Shown: positions 37,079-46,134 of the stretch, one piece after another
How positions within the stretch are numbered: position 1 is the first letter of the stretch
Layout of the letters: every line of letters begins with the position of its first letter
Source: Kineosporia sp. A_224
GTDB taxonomy: Bacteria > Actinomycetota > Actinomycetes > Actinomycetales > Kineosporiaceae
Assembly (NCBI RefSeq): GCF_002198655.1
Contig: NZ_MWLN01000174.1
Coordinates: forward strand, 1 to 46,134
Length of the DNA: 46,134 bases
Direction of reading: 5' to 3'
Position numbers and translations under genes: made by a program
The notes under the pieces: generated by a model
What the model was told of the DNA's origin: nothing
Databases searched by the model: none
What the model saw: the letters and a program-made list of their open reading frames with translations, nothing else

Positions 37079-37387
37079 ATGGCTGAGATCTCCCGGCTCC
37101 CCGGCCCGGTGGCCGACCTGTGGGAGTGGCAGCTGCAGGGTTCGTGCCGCGAGGCCGACCCGACGCTCTTCTTCCACCCCGAGGGCGAGCGCGGCCCGGC
37201 CCGCCGCAACCGCGACGCGGCGGCGAAGTCGATCTGCGGCTCGTGCCCGGTCATGAAGGAGTGCCGCGAGCACGCCCTCGCCGTCCGTGAGCCGTACGGC
37301 GTCTGGGGCGGCCTCACCGAGGACGACCGCGAGGCGTACTACTCGACCGAGCGCCGTCGTCAGGCCCCGGTCGCCGCGGCCAGCTGA
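37079..37387 (+). CDS. whiB3: WhiB3/WhiD-type iron-sulfur transcription factor
   Basis: A 102-residue protein with four cluster ligands, Cys23, Cys53, Cys56 and Cys62 (C...CxxCxxxxxC), and the GVWGG turn at 74-78. The N-terminus RLPGPVADLWEWQLQGSCRE and FFHPEGERG match WhiB3 (Mycobacterium) and WhiD (Streptomyces), not WhiB1 or WhiB2. It binds a [4Fe-4S] cluster and acts with the primary sigma factor. ATG at 37079 has AGAGGG at 8 nt. In mycobacteria it is also next to groEL1 and near sigD. Confidence 0.93.
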   Translation: MAEISRLPGPVADLWEWQLQGSCREADPTLFFHPEGERGPARRNRDAAAKSICGSCPVMKECREHALAVREPYGVWGGLTEDDREAYYSTERRRQAPVAAAS

Positions 37388-37428
37388 CCGCAGGCCCCAC
37401 AGACCACGCAAGACCCGGTCCACCGGTA

Positions 37429-37464
37429 CGAAGGCCCGGTCCCCGCACGGGGGCCGGGCCTTCG
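37429..37464 (+). terminator. whiB3 terminator
   Basis: An 11-bp perfect stem (37429-37439 with 37454-37464) contains a further CCCC/GGGG pairing around GCAC. It lies about 40 nt after the whiB3 stop. Confidence 0.8.
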
Positions 37465-37523
37465 TCGTCCGTGGCGGCAGGCACGACGCAGGACGGCCCA
37501 GGACGGACGACGGGCAGACACGA

Positions 37524-37555
37524 CGAGGCCCGGACGGCGGACCGTCCGGGCCTCG
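37524..37555 (-). terminator. groEL terminator
   Basis: A 14-bp perfect stem (37524-37537 with 37542-37555) with a CGGA loop, about 50 nt beyond the groEL stop. It is separate from the whiB3 terminator facing it. Confidence 0.8.
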
Positions 37556-37604
37556 TGCGACGTGCTCGGTGGTGCTGGTGGTTCAGGTGGTGCAGGTGCC
37601 TCGG

Positions 37605-39251
<1,647 letters not shown>

Positions 39252-39350
39252 TCAGGTCAGCGAACCGGGTGAAGAACGAGAACCGCCCCGACCCACCGGC
39301 AGGGCCGGCCGGTCGGGGCGGTGGGTGGCTGCCTCAGCGGCAGCCGGAGA

Positions 39351-39650
39351 TCACTTCTCGATGACCGCGAGGACGTCGCGGGCGGAGAGGATGAGGAACT
39401 CCTCGCCGCCGTACTTGACCTCGGTGCCGCCGTACTTGCTGTACAGGACCTTGTCGCCGACCTTGACGTCGAGCGGGATCCGCTTGTCGCCATCGTCGTC
39501 GAAACGGCCCGGACCGACCGCGAGGACCTCGCCCTCCTGGGGCTTCTCCTTCGCGGTGTCCGGGATGACCAGGCCGGAGGCCGTCGTCTGCTCGGCGTCG
39601 AGCGGCTTGACGACGATGCGGTCCTCGAGCGGCTTGATGGAGACCGACAC
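39351..39650 (-). CDS. groES: 10-kDa co-chaperonin GroES
   Basis: A 99-residue lid of the chaperonin. Typical features are [13 protein letters not shown], the mobile loop around [21 protein letters not shown] and [22 protein letters not shown] at 39650 has GGGGAGGG nine bases upstream. It is the first gene of the groES-groEL unit, with the promoter and two CIRCE operators 100-180 nt upstream, so it is HrcA-repressed and heat-induced by inference. Confidence 0.97.
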   Translation of the reverse strand: MSVSIKPLEDRIVVKPLDAEQTTASGLVIPDTAKEKPQEGEVLAVGPGRFDDDGDKRIPLDVKVGDKVLYSKYGGTEVKYGGEEFLILSARDVLAVIEK

Positions 39651-39753
39651 GTGCTGCCCTCCCCTTCGGGAATGTCGCTGGAGTAAGGCGTGGAATATGG
39701 GTCGGCGGAGCGGTTCCGACCGTCGTCGCGGGTGCCGGCCGGGCTCTGCCTGG

Positions 39754-39780
39754 TTGGCGCTCTCAGGGTGAGAGTGCCAG
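39754..39780. promoter_or_regulatory. CIRCE operator, promoter-distal copy
   Basis: TTGGCGCTC-N9-GAGTGCCAG, a slightly degenerate match to the HrcA site TTAGCACTC-N9-GAGTGCTAA. It sits at the expected transcription start of groES, just downstream of the -10 box. Confidence 0.85.
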
Positions 39781-39785
39781 TTCCG

Positions 39786-39815
39786 AATCTAGGCCGGTGG
39801 TTAGCACTCGGTCAA
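39786..39815 (-). promoter_or_regulatory. groES promoter
   Basis: On the minus strand -35 TTGACC (39810-39815) and -10 TAGATT (39786-39791) are 18 nt apart. The -35 lies inside one CIRCE and the start point falls in the other. Confidence 0.8.
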
Positions 39816-39827
39816 CTCGAGTGCCAG
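39801..39827. promoter_or_regulatory. CIRCE operator, promoter-proximal copy
   Basis: TTAGCACTC-N9-GAGTGCCAG, with a perfect first half site. It covers the groES -35 box. Confidence 0.92.
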
Positions 39828-39863
39828 AACTCGCCCGACCGGCGGACGTGGAAGGATCCTGGC

Positions 39864-41078
39864 GTGGACCTGTCCGGCATCTCCGCCCTGCTCACCTCCG
39901 AGGGGTGGGCGCTGCTGGAGTCGCTCCCGCCGTACGACGAGGCCGAGGCGATGGTGCTCGGCGAGCGGTTGCGTGCCGCCGGTCACCCGGCCGACCTCGT
40001 CTCCGCCGCACTGACCCAGTCCCGGCTGCGCGCCGCCGGCCGGGCCAAGTTCGGCCCCTTCGCCGACGGCATGCTCTTCACCCCGACCGGCCTGGAGCAG
40101 GCGACCCGGTTCGCGGTCGCCGCCCGGCACGCCCAGCGCTTCGCGTCCGCCGGCGTCGAGCGGGTCGCCGACCTGGGCTGCGGGATCGGCGCGGACTCGA
40201 TGGCGCTGGCGACCTTCGACCGTGAGGTGCTCGCCGTCGAGCGCGACGAGCTGACCGCCGCCGTCGCGACGATGAACCTGCGGCACTGGCCCGAGGCCGT
40301 CGTCCGCTGCGAGGACGCGACGGCGACCGACCTCACCGGCATCGGTGCCGCCTTCGTCGACCCGGCCCGCCGGACGGCGTCCGGCAAGCGCGTCCTCGAC
40401 CCGCGGCAGGGCTCGCCGACGCTCGACTTCGTCGTCGGCCTCGCCGGCCGGCTCGCCGCCGTCGGGATGAAGACCGCGCCGGGCATCGCGCACCACCTCG
40501 TGCCTCCGGGCGCCGAGGCGCAGTGGGTGTCGGTCGGCGGGGACGTCGTCGAGTGCGCGCTGTGGTTCGGGCTCACCGCCCGCGAGGGCGTCCGGCGGGC
40601 GGCGCTCGTGCTGCCGCCGGACGGCGTCCCGGACGACGCCGAGGGCGTCGACACCGCCGACCCGGTCGAGGTGACGGACGCCGGCATGCCCGACCCGGAG
40701 ACCGGCGCCGTCGGCGCCGTGCTCTACGAGCCGGACGGCGCGGTGATCCGGGCCGGGCTCGTCGGCCAGGTCGCGGCGCTCGTCGAGGGCCGCCTCGTCG
40801 ACCCGACGATCGCCTACGTGACGTCGGACCGGGTCGTCCGGACGGCGCTCGCGACGGCCTACGCGGTCGAGGACGTCATGCCGTTCCAGCTCAAGAGCCT
40901 GCGGACGGCGCTGCGCGACCGGGGCGTCGGCCGGCTGACGATCAAGAAGCGCGGCACGGCCGTCGAGCCCGAGCAGCTGCGCCGCCAGCTGCGCCTCGAG
41001 GGGGACGCCGAGGCGACGATCGTGCTCACCCGGGTCGCCGGCCGGCAGTCGGTGCTGTTCGTCCGCCCGCTGCGCTGA
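39864..41078 (+). CDS. Class I SAM-dependent methyltransferase with THUMP-like domain
   Basis: A 404-residue protein. The SAM-binding core shows VADLGCGIGADSMAL (motif I, about 102-116), AVERDELTAAVATMNL (motif II) and AAFVDPARR (motif IV-like, DPAR). The C-terminal ~100 residues (LKSLRTALRDRGVGRLTIKKRGTAVEPEQLRRQL) match the THUMP-like domain found in actinobacterial proteins of this kind. An RNA substrate is likely by analogy but unproven. GTG at 39864 has AAGGA at 7-nt spacing. It diverges from groES, so the CIRCE region may also affect it. Confidence 0.85.
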   Translation: MDLSGISALLTSEGWALLESLPPYDEAEAMVLGERLRAAGHPADLVSAALTQSRLRAAGRAKFGPFADGMLFTPTGLEQATRFAVAARHAQRFASAGVERVADLGCGIGADSMALATFDREVLAVERDELTAAVATMNLRHWPEAVVRCEDATATDLTGIGAAFVDPARRTASGKRVLDPRQGSPTLDFVVGLAGRLAAVGMKTAPGIAHHLVPPGAEAQWVSVGGDVVECALWFGLTAREGVRRAALVLPPDGVPDDAEGVDTADPVEVTDAGMPDPETGAVGAVLYEPDGAVIRAGLVGQVAALVEGRLVDPTIAYVTSDRVVRTALATAYAVEDVMPFQLKSLRTALRDRGVGRLTIKKRGTAVEPEQLRRQLRLEGDAEATIVLTRVAGRQSVLFVRPLR

Positions 41079-41153
41079 CCTGCCGCGGCGCCGCGGACAA
41101 CGCGCGACGCCGCCCCGGCGTCCTGTCTGCGACCGGGACGTTCGGGGGACGCG

Positions 41154-42020
41154 ATGCGACGCACGGGCACGGGCCGCAGGCTGCCGCTCCTCGCCCTGGC
41201 CGTGGCGGCGACGTTCCTCGGCCTCGTCACGCCGGCTGCCGGCCGGGCGGCTCCCACGCCCTCCGCGCACCGGCCGGTCACCGAGCCGACCGCTGCCACC
41301 GACCCGGCGACCGGGCCGCTGCCCGCGGTCCCGGCGTCTCAGCGCCGCTGCCCCGCCCCGGCGGTCGGGGTCGTCACGCACACCAGGGCCGGCGGGCCGC
41401 CGACGGTCGCGCTGACCTTCGACGACGGGCCGGACGCCGGCACGCCGGCGGTGCTCGACGCGCTCGCCGCGGCGCACGTCCACGCGACGTTCTTCGTCGT
41501 CGGCCGGCAGGTGGAACGGCACCCCGGGCTGGTGCGACGGGTGGCGGACGAGGGGCACCTGCTCGGCGACCACACGTGGGACCACGCGTACCCGCAGGAG
41601 GTCGACGGCGGCTGGACCGCGCTCTACCTCGCGGACCAGATCGGGCGGACGGCGCGCGCGGTCGAAGCGGCGACCGGCCGGCCGCTGTGCTGGTTCCGGC
41701 CGCCGGGCGGGCACCACCCCGGGACGGTCCGGCCCGCGGCGCACCGGATGCGGATGACCGTCGCGATGTGGTCCGTCGACGCCCGGGACTGGGAGGTCCA
41801 GGGCGTCGACGGCCGCCGTCCGCCGGGCCTGCCCGACCTCGACGCCAAGGTCCGGGCGATCGTGGCCCGCGCGACGGACGTCGGCGGCGAGCAGCACCCC
41901 GTCGTCCTGCTCCACGACGGCGGCGGCGACCGGGCCGCGACCGCGGCGGCGGTCCCGCTCGTCGTCGCCTGGTACCGCGACCACGGCTTCACGTTCGTGC
42001 GGCTCGACGGGCGCCGCTGA
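41154..42020 (+). CDS. Secreted polysaccharide deacetylase (NodB homology)
   Basis: A 288-residue exported enzyme removing acetyl groups from chitin- or peptidoglycan-type sugars. A signal peptide (RRLPLLALAVAATFLGLVTPAAGRA) and a Pro/Thr-rich linker precede the NodB domain. Motif 1 is ALTFDDGPD (Asp90 catalytic, Asp91 metal), motif 2 is GDHTWDH (His140, His144), motif 3 is RPPGGH, and the later DARDW and VVLLHDGG (catalytic His). All catalytic residues are present. ATG at 41154 has GGGGGA at 4 nt. Confidence 0.92.
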   Translation: MRRTGTGRRLPLLALAVAATFLGLVTPAAGRAAPTPSAHRPVTEPTAATDPATGPLPAVPASQRRCPAPAVGVVTHTRAGGPPTVALTFDDGPDAGTPAVLDALAAAHVHATFFVVGRQVERHPGLVRRVADEGHLLGDHTWDHAYPQEVDGGWTALYLADQIGRTARAVEAATGRPLCWFRPPGGHHPGTVRPAAHRMRMTVAMWSVDARDWEVQGVDGRRPPGLPDLDAKVRAIVARATDVGGEQHPVVLLHDGGGDRAATAAAVPLVVAWYRDHGFTFVRLDGRR

Positions 42021-42217
42021 TCCCCGGAGCGGACGGCGGGGGGTGCCCGGGTGTCGGGCTCTGCCCCTAGGGTGTCGATCACTCTCACGGGGGTGCCGGC
42101 CGGCGACGGCCGGGCGCGGTCCGCACCGGGCCGGGGAACCGTGCAGTCGTCCGACGGAACCGGACGGTGCTGCAGGGACGTCGTCGGGGGAACAGGTGCG
42201 AGCTCGGGAGGATCGCC

Positions 42218-43699
42218 ATGGACGGCGCGCAGCAGGACGGACGACCGGACGACCAGCAGGGCGGCACGCAGCCGCTGCCGGAGCAGGGGGCGGCCCCGCC
42301 GCCCACGCCGCCGCAGGGGCAGCCGCAGGAAGGGGCGCCACCGGCGTTCGCACCCCCGGCGGGGCAGCCGTTCGGTGCACCGCCGTCCGGGCCGCCGCAG
42401 TACGGCCAGCCCCAGTACGGCCAGCCCCAGCCCGGTCAGCCGCAGCCGGGCCAGCCGCAGTACGGCCAGCCGCCGGCGGGCCAGCCCTACGGCCAGCCAC
42501 CCGCAGGCCAGCCGTACGGCCAGCCACCTGCGGGGAAGGCGTACGGCCAGCCACCCGCGGGCCAGCAGTTCGGGCAGGCGCAGTACCCGCCCGCCGGTGC
42601 GTGGCAGCAGCCTCCCGGGGCGCCCGGTGCCCCCGGGCAACCGGCCCCGAAGCGTCGCGGGCTGCCGCTCGCGGCGGTCCTCGGCATCGTCGCGGCCGGG
42701 CTCGTGCTCGTCCTGGTCGTGGTCGTCGCGCTCGTCGGAGGCGGCGGGGGCGACGACACCCCGGAGGCCGGCCCGACGGCGAGCGGCCAGGCCGCGGGCG
42801 TGGCCGGGGTGTCGCCGTCCGCGACCCCGTCGGTCGCCGCGGCGCCCTGCGCGGCGAAGGACCTCGCGTCGGCGATGCGCAAGAAGTCGAAGGTCGGCGC
42901 CGACGGCAGCCTCACGGTCGCCGCGGGGGCGATCCCCTGCGAGGGGACGACGACCGCGAGCCTCTACTCGTTCCGGCTGGCGGTCGACTACGACCCGGCC
43001 GACACGACGTCCGGCCGCGCCGACGGCGAGGGCGTCGAGGCCGGCGGGTACAGCGAGAGCCTCGACGCCTTCGTCACGCCCGACCTCGCGGACTCCTGCG
43101 ACGCGCAGGTCTTCTTCGCCGTGACGCCCAGCGAGACGCCGCAGGTCTCCACCATGCGCACGGACGTCATGGCCTGGATCGCCGCGCGCAAGGCGAAGGC
43201 GGGCGGCACGAAGGTCTGGACGGGCAAGTCGTCCCCGGTCGTCGCGGTCGCGGCGTCCGGCGAGGTGATGGACTGCCTGCCGGGCGACTCGGTGTCGGTG
43301 CCGTACGCGGCCAAGGGCGACTGCTGGAAGAACGACCCCGCGACGGGGATCGCCGACGAGGTGTCGTGCAAGAAGGCGCACAACACCGAGGTGCTCTACG
43401 TGCGCAACGTCGGCATCAAGGACTGGAAGAAGGCCAACCCGAAGAAGCCCCTGCCGACCCAGGCCGCCTACCGGAAGTGGATGAAGAAGCGGGCGAACTC
43501 GATCTGTGACCCGAAGTTCAACGCAGTGCCGCTCACCGGTGCGGTCGGGATCAGCAAGCTCTCGGCGTTCTCGGTCTACCCGACGCGCTACTCCGACTTC
43601 GAGGTCTCGCTGCCGGGCAGCACGACGACCAGCCAGGTCGTGTGCATCGTCCAGCTCAAGAGCGCGAAGGCGACGACGACGCGCAAGATCCTTCGGTGA
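42218..43699 (+). CDS. Proline/glutamine-rich single-pass membrane protein with septum-formation-like domain
   Basis: A 493-residue protein. The cytoplasmic N-terminus (1-145) is made of Gln/Pro/Gly/Tyr repeats (YGQPPAGQP). One transmembrane helix follows (about 149-173), then an extracytoplasmic region. That region carries GDCWKND...[14 protein letters not shown], resembling the Septum_form domain of actinobacterial envelope proteins. Eight or more Cys residues in the outer part suggest disulfides. ATG at 42218 has GGGAGG at 6 nt; an upstream in-frame start lacks one. The role in division is an inference. A possible -10 box TAGGGT is at 42067-42072. Confidence 0.75.
   Translation: MDGAQQDGRPDDQQGGTQPLPEQGAAPPPTPPQGQPQEGAPPAFAPPAGQPFGAPPSGPPQYGQPQYGQPQPGQPQPGQPQYGQPPAGQPYGQPPAGQPYGQPPAGKAYGQPPAGQQFGQAQYPPAGAWQQPPGAPGAPGQPAPKRRGLPLAAVLGIVAAGLVLVLVVVVALVGGGGGDDTPEAGPTASGQAAGVAGVSPSATPSVAAAPCAAKDLASAMRKKSKVGADGSLTVAAGAIPCEGTTTASLYSFRLAVDYDPADTTSGRADGEGVEAGGYSESLDAFVTPDLADSCDAQVFFAVTPSETPQVSTMRTDVMAWIAARKAKAGGTKVWTGKSSPVVAVAASGEVMDCLPGDSVSVPYAAKGDCWKNDPATGIADEVSCKKAHNTEVLYVRNVGIKDWKKANPKKPLPTQAAYRKWMKKRANSICDPKFNAVPLTGAVGISKLSAFSVYPTRYSDFEVSLPGSTTTSQVVCIVQLKSAKATTTRKILR
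42458..42562 (+). repeat. 27-nt in-frame tandem repeat (QPYGQPPAG)
   Basis: Complete 27-nt units at 42482-42508, 42509-42535 and 42536-42562, plus a partial unit before, encode QPYGQPPAG-type repeats. Related shorter QYGQPQ units lie further upstream. Such tracts vary in copy number between strains. Confidence 0.75.
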
Positions 43700-43720
43700 C
43701 GGGACCCGCCGCGCTGCGGT

Positions 43721-44710
43721 TCAGGGACCGGCGACGGTCCCGAGCCACAGCGCGGCGTAGGCCTGCGCGTCGACGGCGAGCGCGACGTCGACGACCGCCG
43801 GGGCGAGCCCGTGCGGGTCGTGCGCGTGGTCGAGGCTGCCGCCGCTGCGGTCGGCGCGCTGGTCGACGACCGTCTGGCCGCGGGTCCACGAGCCGGCGAG
43901 CTCGACGCGCACCGGCAGCTCCTGGGTGCGCAGCCCGTCGGGGAGGAGCACGGCGCAGACCGCACCGGCGTCGCCGACGGTCGCGTCGTCCGCACCGAAC
44001 CGCTCGCACTGGAACAGGACCAGCCCGCCGGCGAGCCGTGCGACGGGGTCGGCCGAGGCGGCGAGCGCGGTCGCCTCGGCGCGGGTCACGCGGACGTCGT
44101 AGAAGACGTCGAGCCCGTACATCGTCACCGGGATCCCGAGCTCGGCGGCCGCGTCGAGCACGACCGCGGCCGCCTCCGGGTCGTGCCACACGTTGAACTC
44201 GGCGGCGGCGGTCGCGTTGCCGACGAGGGCGGCCCCGCCCATGAAGACGATCCGGGCCAGGCCGCGCGCGGCGTCCGGGTACATCCGCAGCAGCAGCGCG
44301 ATGTTCGTCATCGGCGCGAGCGGCACGAGGGTCACCGGCTCGCCGCGGTCGGCGGCCCCGGTGAGGACGGCGTGGAGCAGCTCGACGGCGTGCCGCGGGT
44401 CGGGCGCGCGCGTCGACGGCGGCAGCCCGAGGTCGCCCATGCCGTCGTCGCCGTGGACGTGCCGCGCCTCCCGGGACGGTTCGAGGAGCGGACGGCGCGC
44501 GCCGCCGGCGACGGGCACGTCGGTGCGGCCCGCGGTCTCGAGCACGAGCAGGGTGTTCGCGACGACCTGGTCGAGCGAGGCGTTCCCCGCGACGCAGGTC
44601 ACCGCGCGCAGGTCGAGCCCCGGGTGCCGGGCAGCGAGCAGGAGGGCGCACGCGTCGTCCACCCCGGTGTCGACGTCGAGGACGATCGGGATCGGCTTCG
44701 GGTCCGGCAT
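43721..44710 (-). CDS. Inosine/uridine-preferring nucleoside hydrolase
   Basis: A 329-residue enzyme that cleaves the N-glycosidic bond of ribonucleosides. The calcium-binding N-terminus DVDTGVDDA is at 12-20, TLVPLAPMTNIALLL includes the Thr/Asn ligands, and AEFNVWHDPEAA gives the conserved substrate-binding Glu/Asn. The later conserved Asp lies in GDAGAVCAV. Preference for inosine, uridine or another base cannot be told. ATG at 44710. It runs convergent to the septum-formation-like gene with only 21 nt between. Confidence 0.92.
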   Translation of the reverse strand: MPDPKPIPIVLDVDTGVDDACALLLAARHPGLDLRAVTCVAGNASLDQVVANTLLVLETAGRTDVPVAGGARRPLLEPSREARHVHGDDGMGDLGLPPSTRAPDPRHAVELLHAVLTGAADRGEPVTLVPLAPMTNIALLLRMYPDAARGLARIVFMGGAALVGNATAAAEFNVWHDPEAAAVVLDAAAELGIPVTMYGLDVFYDVRVTRAEATALAASADPVARLAGGLVLFQCERFGADDATVGDAGAVCAVLLPDGLRTQELPVRVELAGSWTRGQTVVDQRADRSGGSLDHAHDPHGLAPAVVDVALAVDAQAYAALWLGTVAGP

Positions 44711-44734
44711 GGGACCGCACCCTAGCCGGGCGCC

Positions 44735-44923
44735 TCAGGCGACGAGCCGGTCCCTCAGCCCGAGGAACCAGTGCCGCCCGACGCACCGGACGCCGACGAG
44801 CTCACCGGCCGCCGTGGGTCCGCGGTGGACGACCTCGGCCGGCAGCCCGCACTCCGGGCAGGCGCACAGCTCGACGTCGTCGCTCTCCCCGGGACGTCTC
44901 CACCACTCGTTCGACGGGTCCAT
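44735..44923 (-). CDS. 62-residue zinc-ribbon-like protein
   Basis: A small protein with CACPECG (20-26) and a single later Cys in RCVGRHWFLGL, giving up to four possible metal ligands. ATG at 44923 has GAGG at 7 nt. It lies 24 nt upstream of the nucleoside hydrolase on the same strand and is probably cotranscribed. The function is unknown. Confidence 0.65.
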   Translation of the reverse strand: MDPSNEWWRRPGESDDVELCACPECGLPAEVVHRGPTAAGELVGVRCVGRHWFLGLRDRLVA

Positions 44924-45013
44924 GTCGTACCTCGCTGCTCTCGCCGGACGGCACCACCCGATGGCCCGGCCCCGTCGACGGCTCCTCCGCCGGGCGGGTG
45001 CCCGGCACTCCTG

Positions 45014-45039
45014 TCAGAGGAGCGAGGTGCTCCTTCTGA
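45014..45039. other. Hairpin in the divergent region before the GNAT gene
   Basis: TCAGAGGAGC (45014-45023) pairs with GCTCC-T-TCTGA (45029-45039) around GAGGT with one bulged T. It lies between the divergent zinc-ribbon and acetyltransferase genes. The purpose is unknown; nothing else stands out in 44924-45141. Confidence 0.35.
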
Positions 45040-45141
45040 TGTACCTGTTCGGGATGTCCTCCGCGTTTCCGGCGGCCGCGCTGCGCCCGGCGGCACGTGA
45101 GCCGCGTCGCACGCGACCGCCCGGTGCGCCATCCTGGGCCG

Positions 45142-45687
45142 GTGCCGAACCCGACGCTGCTGCCGCTGCCGGTCACCGGGGAAGGCCTCGTGCTGCGCCC
45201 GCTCGCGGCGGCCGACGCCGCCGCCCTGCCCGCGCTCTACGACGACCCGGACGTCGCCCGGTACACCCCGATCGAGTCCCCGTTCGACGCCGCCGCGGCC
45301 CAGCGCTACCTCGACCGGGCGGCCGGCCAGACGCAGGCCGGGCAGGCCGTCCATCTCGCGATCACGCTCGACGGCGGCGCCCCGCTCGGCGAGGTGCTCG
45401 CGTTCGCCCCGCGGCACGGCGCGGCCGACGCGCCCGACGCCGACGGCACCCTCGAGCTCGGGTACGTCGTGGGCCCGGCCCACCGCGGGCAGGGCCTCGC
45501 GACCCGGGCGCTGCGCCTGCTCGGCGCGGCCGTCGTCCGCGACCTCGGCGTGACCCGGCTCGTCCTGCGCATCGACGCGGGCAACGTCGCGAGCGAGCGG
45601 GTCGCCGCGGTCTGCGGGTACGTGGACACCGGGGTCGTGTCGGACGGCGTCGCGGTCGTCTGGGAGCGCCGCGTCCCGGTCACGTGA
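45142..45687 (+). CDS. GNAT-family N-acetyltransferase (RimJ/RimL-like)
   Basis: A 181-residue acetyl-CoA-dependent acetyltransferase. It starts GLVLRPLAAADAAALPALYDDPDVARYTP, as in RimJ/RimL-type enzymes, and has the acetyl-CoA-binding ELGYVVGPAHRGQGLATRALRLL (motif A, R/QxxGxG/A). The substrate is unknown. GTG at 45142 is preferred to the longer GTG at 45097 because conserved sequence begins here and CATCCT lies six bases before it, similar to leaderless starts elsewhere in the window. The 3' end overlaps the convergent gene by 8 nt. Confidence 0.87.
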   Translation: MPNPTLLPLPVTGEGLVLRPLAAADAAALPALYDDPDVARYTPIESPFDAAAAQRYLDRAAGQTQAGQAVHLAITLDGGAPLGEVLAFAPRHGAADAPDADGTLELGYVVGPAHRGQGLATRALRLLGAAVVRDLGVTRLVLRIDAGNVASERVAAVCGYVDTGVVSDGVAVVWERRVPVT

Positions 45688-46134
45688 GCGTGAGGACGAC
45701 GAAGAGCGCGTACCCGAGGGCGAGCACCGCACCGGCCGGGCGCCCGAGCCGGCCGCCGCGCGCGAGGAGCGGGAGGGCCACCGCGAGCAGCACGCCGAGC
45801 ACCGCCGGCCCGAGGACGCCCTGGACGGCGAGCGGACGCACGACGGCCGCCAGGCCGAGCGAGACCGTCGCGTTGTAGGCGACCGAGCCGACGACGCCGG
45901 CGACGGCGACCTCGGGCAGGTCCCGGCGCACGCCCGCGGCGACGAGCGCGAAGAGCTCCGCGGTCGTCGCGAGCGCGAGCGCGGTGAGGCCGACCGCGTC
46001 GTCGGTGACGCCGAGGCCCGCGACGACCCGTTCCGCGCCCGCGACGGCGAGCGCCCCGCCGCCGGTCATGACGAGCAGGCCCACGAGGGCGAGCACCAGC
46101 CCGCGGACGTCGGCCCGCCGCCCGTCGTGGTCGG
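45680..46134 (-). CDS. Na+/Ca2+-exchanger family membrane protein, C-terminal half (cut by window end)
   Basis: The frame is open to the last base, so only the C-terminal ~151 residues are present. It is highly hydrophobic with about five helices. GGGALAVAGAERVVAGLGVTDDAVGLTALALATTAELFALVAAGVRR followed by GVVGSVAYNATVSLGLAAVV fits the second alpha-repeat of CaCA cation exchangers (conserved E in TTAELF, N in YNATV). The ion is not predictable. Confidence 0.75.
   Translation of the reverse strand, partial: DHDGRRADVRGLVLALVGLLVMTGGGALAVAGAERVVAGLGVTDDAVGLTALALATTAELFALVAAGVRRDLPEVAVAGVVGSVAYNATVSLGLAAVVRPLAVQGVLGPAVLGVLLAVALPLLARGGRLGRPAGAVLALGYALFVVLTLT

Overview
The window is chromosomal DNA from a very high-GC actinomycete. 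Three things support this: dense GTG starts and 4-nt stop/start overlaps, many leaderless-type starts with a TANNNT box 6-8 nt before the codon, and a strongly actinobacterial gene set (WhiB, BldM, SigD with its RsdA-like anti-sigma factor, GuaB3, His-tailed GroEL1, SURF1). The block groES-groEL1 / whiB3 / bldM / sigD-rsdA / guaB-guaB3 ... guaA matches the order known in mycobacteria and relatives. The genus cannot be fixed from this. A motile Micrococcales- or Kineosporiales-like organism is a guess, based on the chemotaxis-type genes. No rRNA, tRNA, CRISPR array or classical insertion sequence was seen.

Layout. 1-13.4 kb is a mixed metabolic and signalling stretch: the end of a PspC/toast-rack-type membrane protein, a Tat-exported glycerophosphodiesterase, a YchJ-like protein, an MFS permease, a Xi-type glutathione transferase, a LURP-one-like protein, an N6-adenine methylase translationally coupled to a double-Nudix protein, a divergent Nudix gene, a sugar-nucleotidyltransferase and a PAS-PAS-GAF-SpoIIE-HATPase phosphatase. 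13.4-16.4 kb has a SigE-family ECF sigma factor with a membrane partner and a GrpB-like protein. 16.4-30 kb runs mostly on the minus strand: guaA, DUF3592, DUF3817, SURF1, an Aer-type sensor split into two soluble proteins, two oxidoreductases, succinic semialdehyde dehydrogenase, a zinc-ribbon protein, glpD and guaB3.

30-40 kb is the conserved developmental, stress and purine block. A 1.06-kb unit sits between guaB3 and guaB. It holds an AbiEi/DUF559 nuclease-like gene bounded by two 81-bp palindromic repeats and is the best candidate here for an undescribed mobile unit. sigD has a textbook SigD-type promoter placed so that translation would be leaderless. A MerR/cobalamin-binding regulator with the exact CarH Wx9EH signature, a likely B12-based light sensor, lies between bldM and whiB3. 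groES has two CIRCE operators. 40-46 kb holds a THUMP-like methyltransferase, a secreted NodB deacetylase, a septum-formation-like membrane protein, a nucleoside hydrolase, a small zinc-ribbon protein, a GNAT acetyltransferase and the C-terminal part of a Na+/Ca2+-exchanger-like protein cut by the window end.

Gene calls rest on reading translated motifs by eye. No database search was possible.
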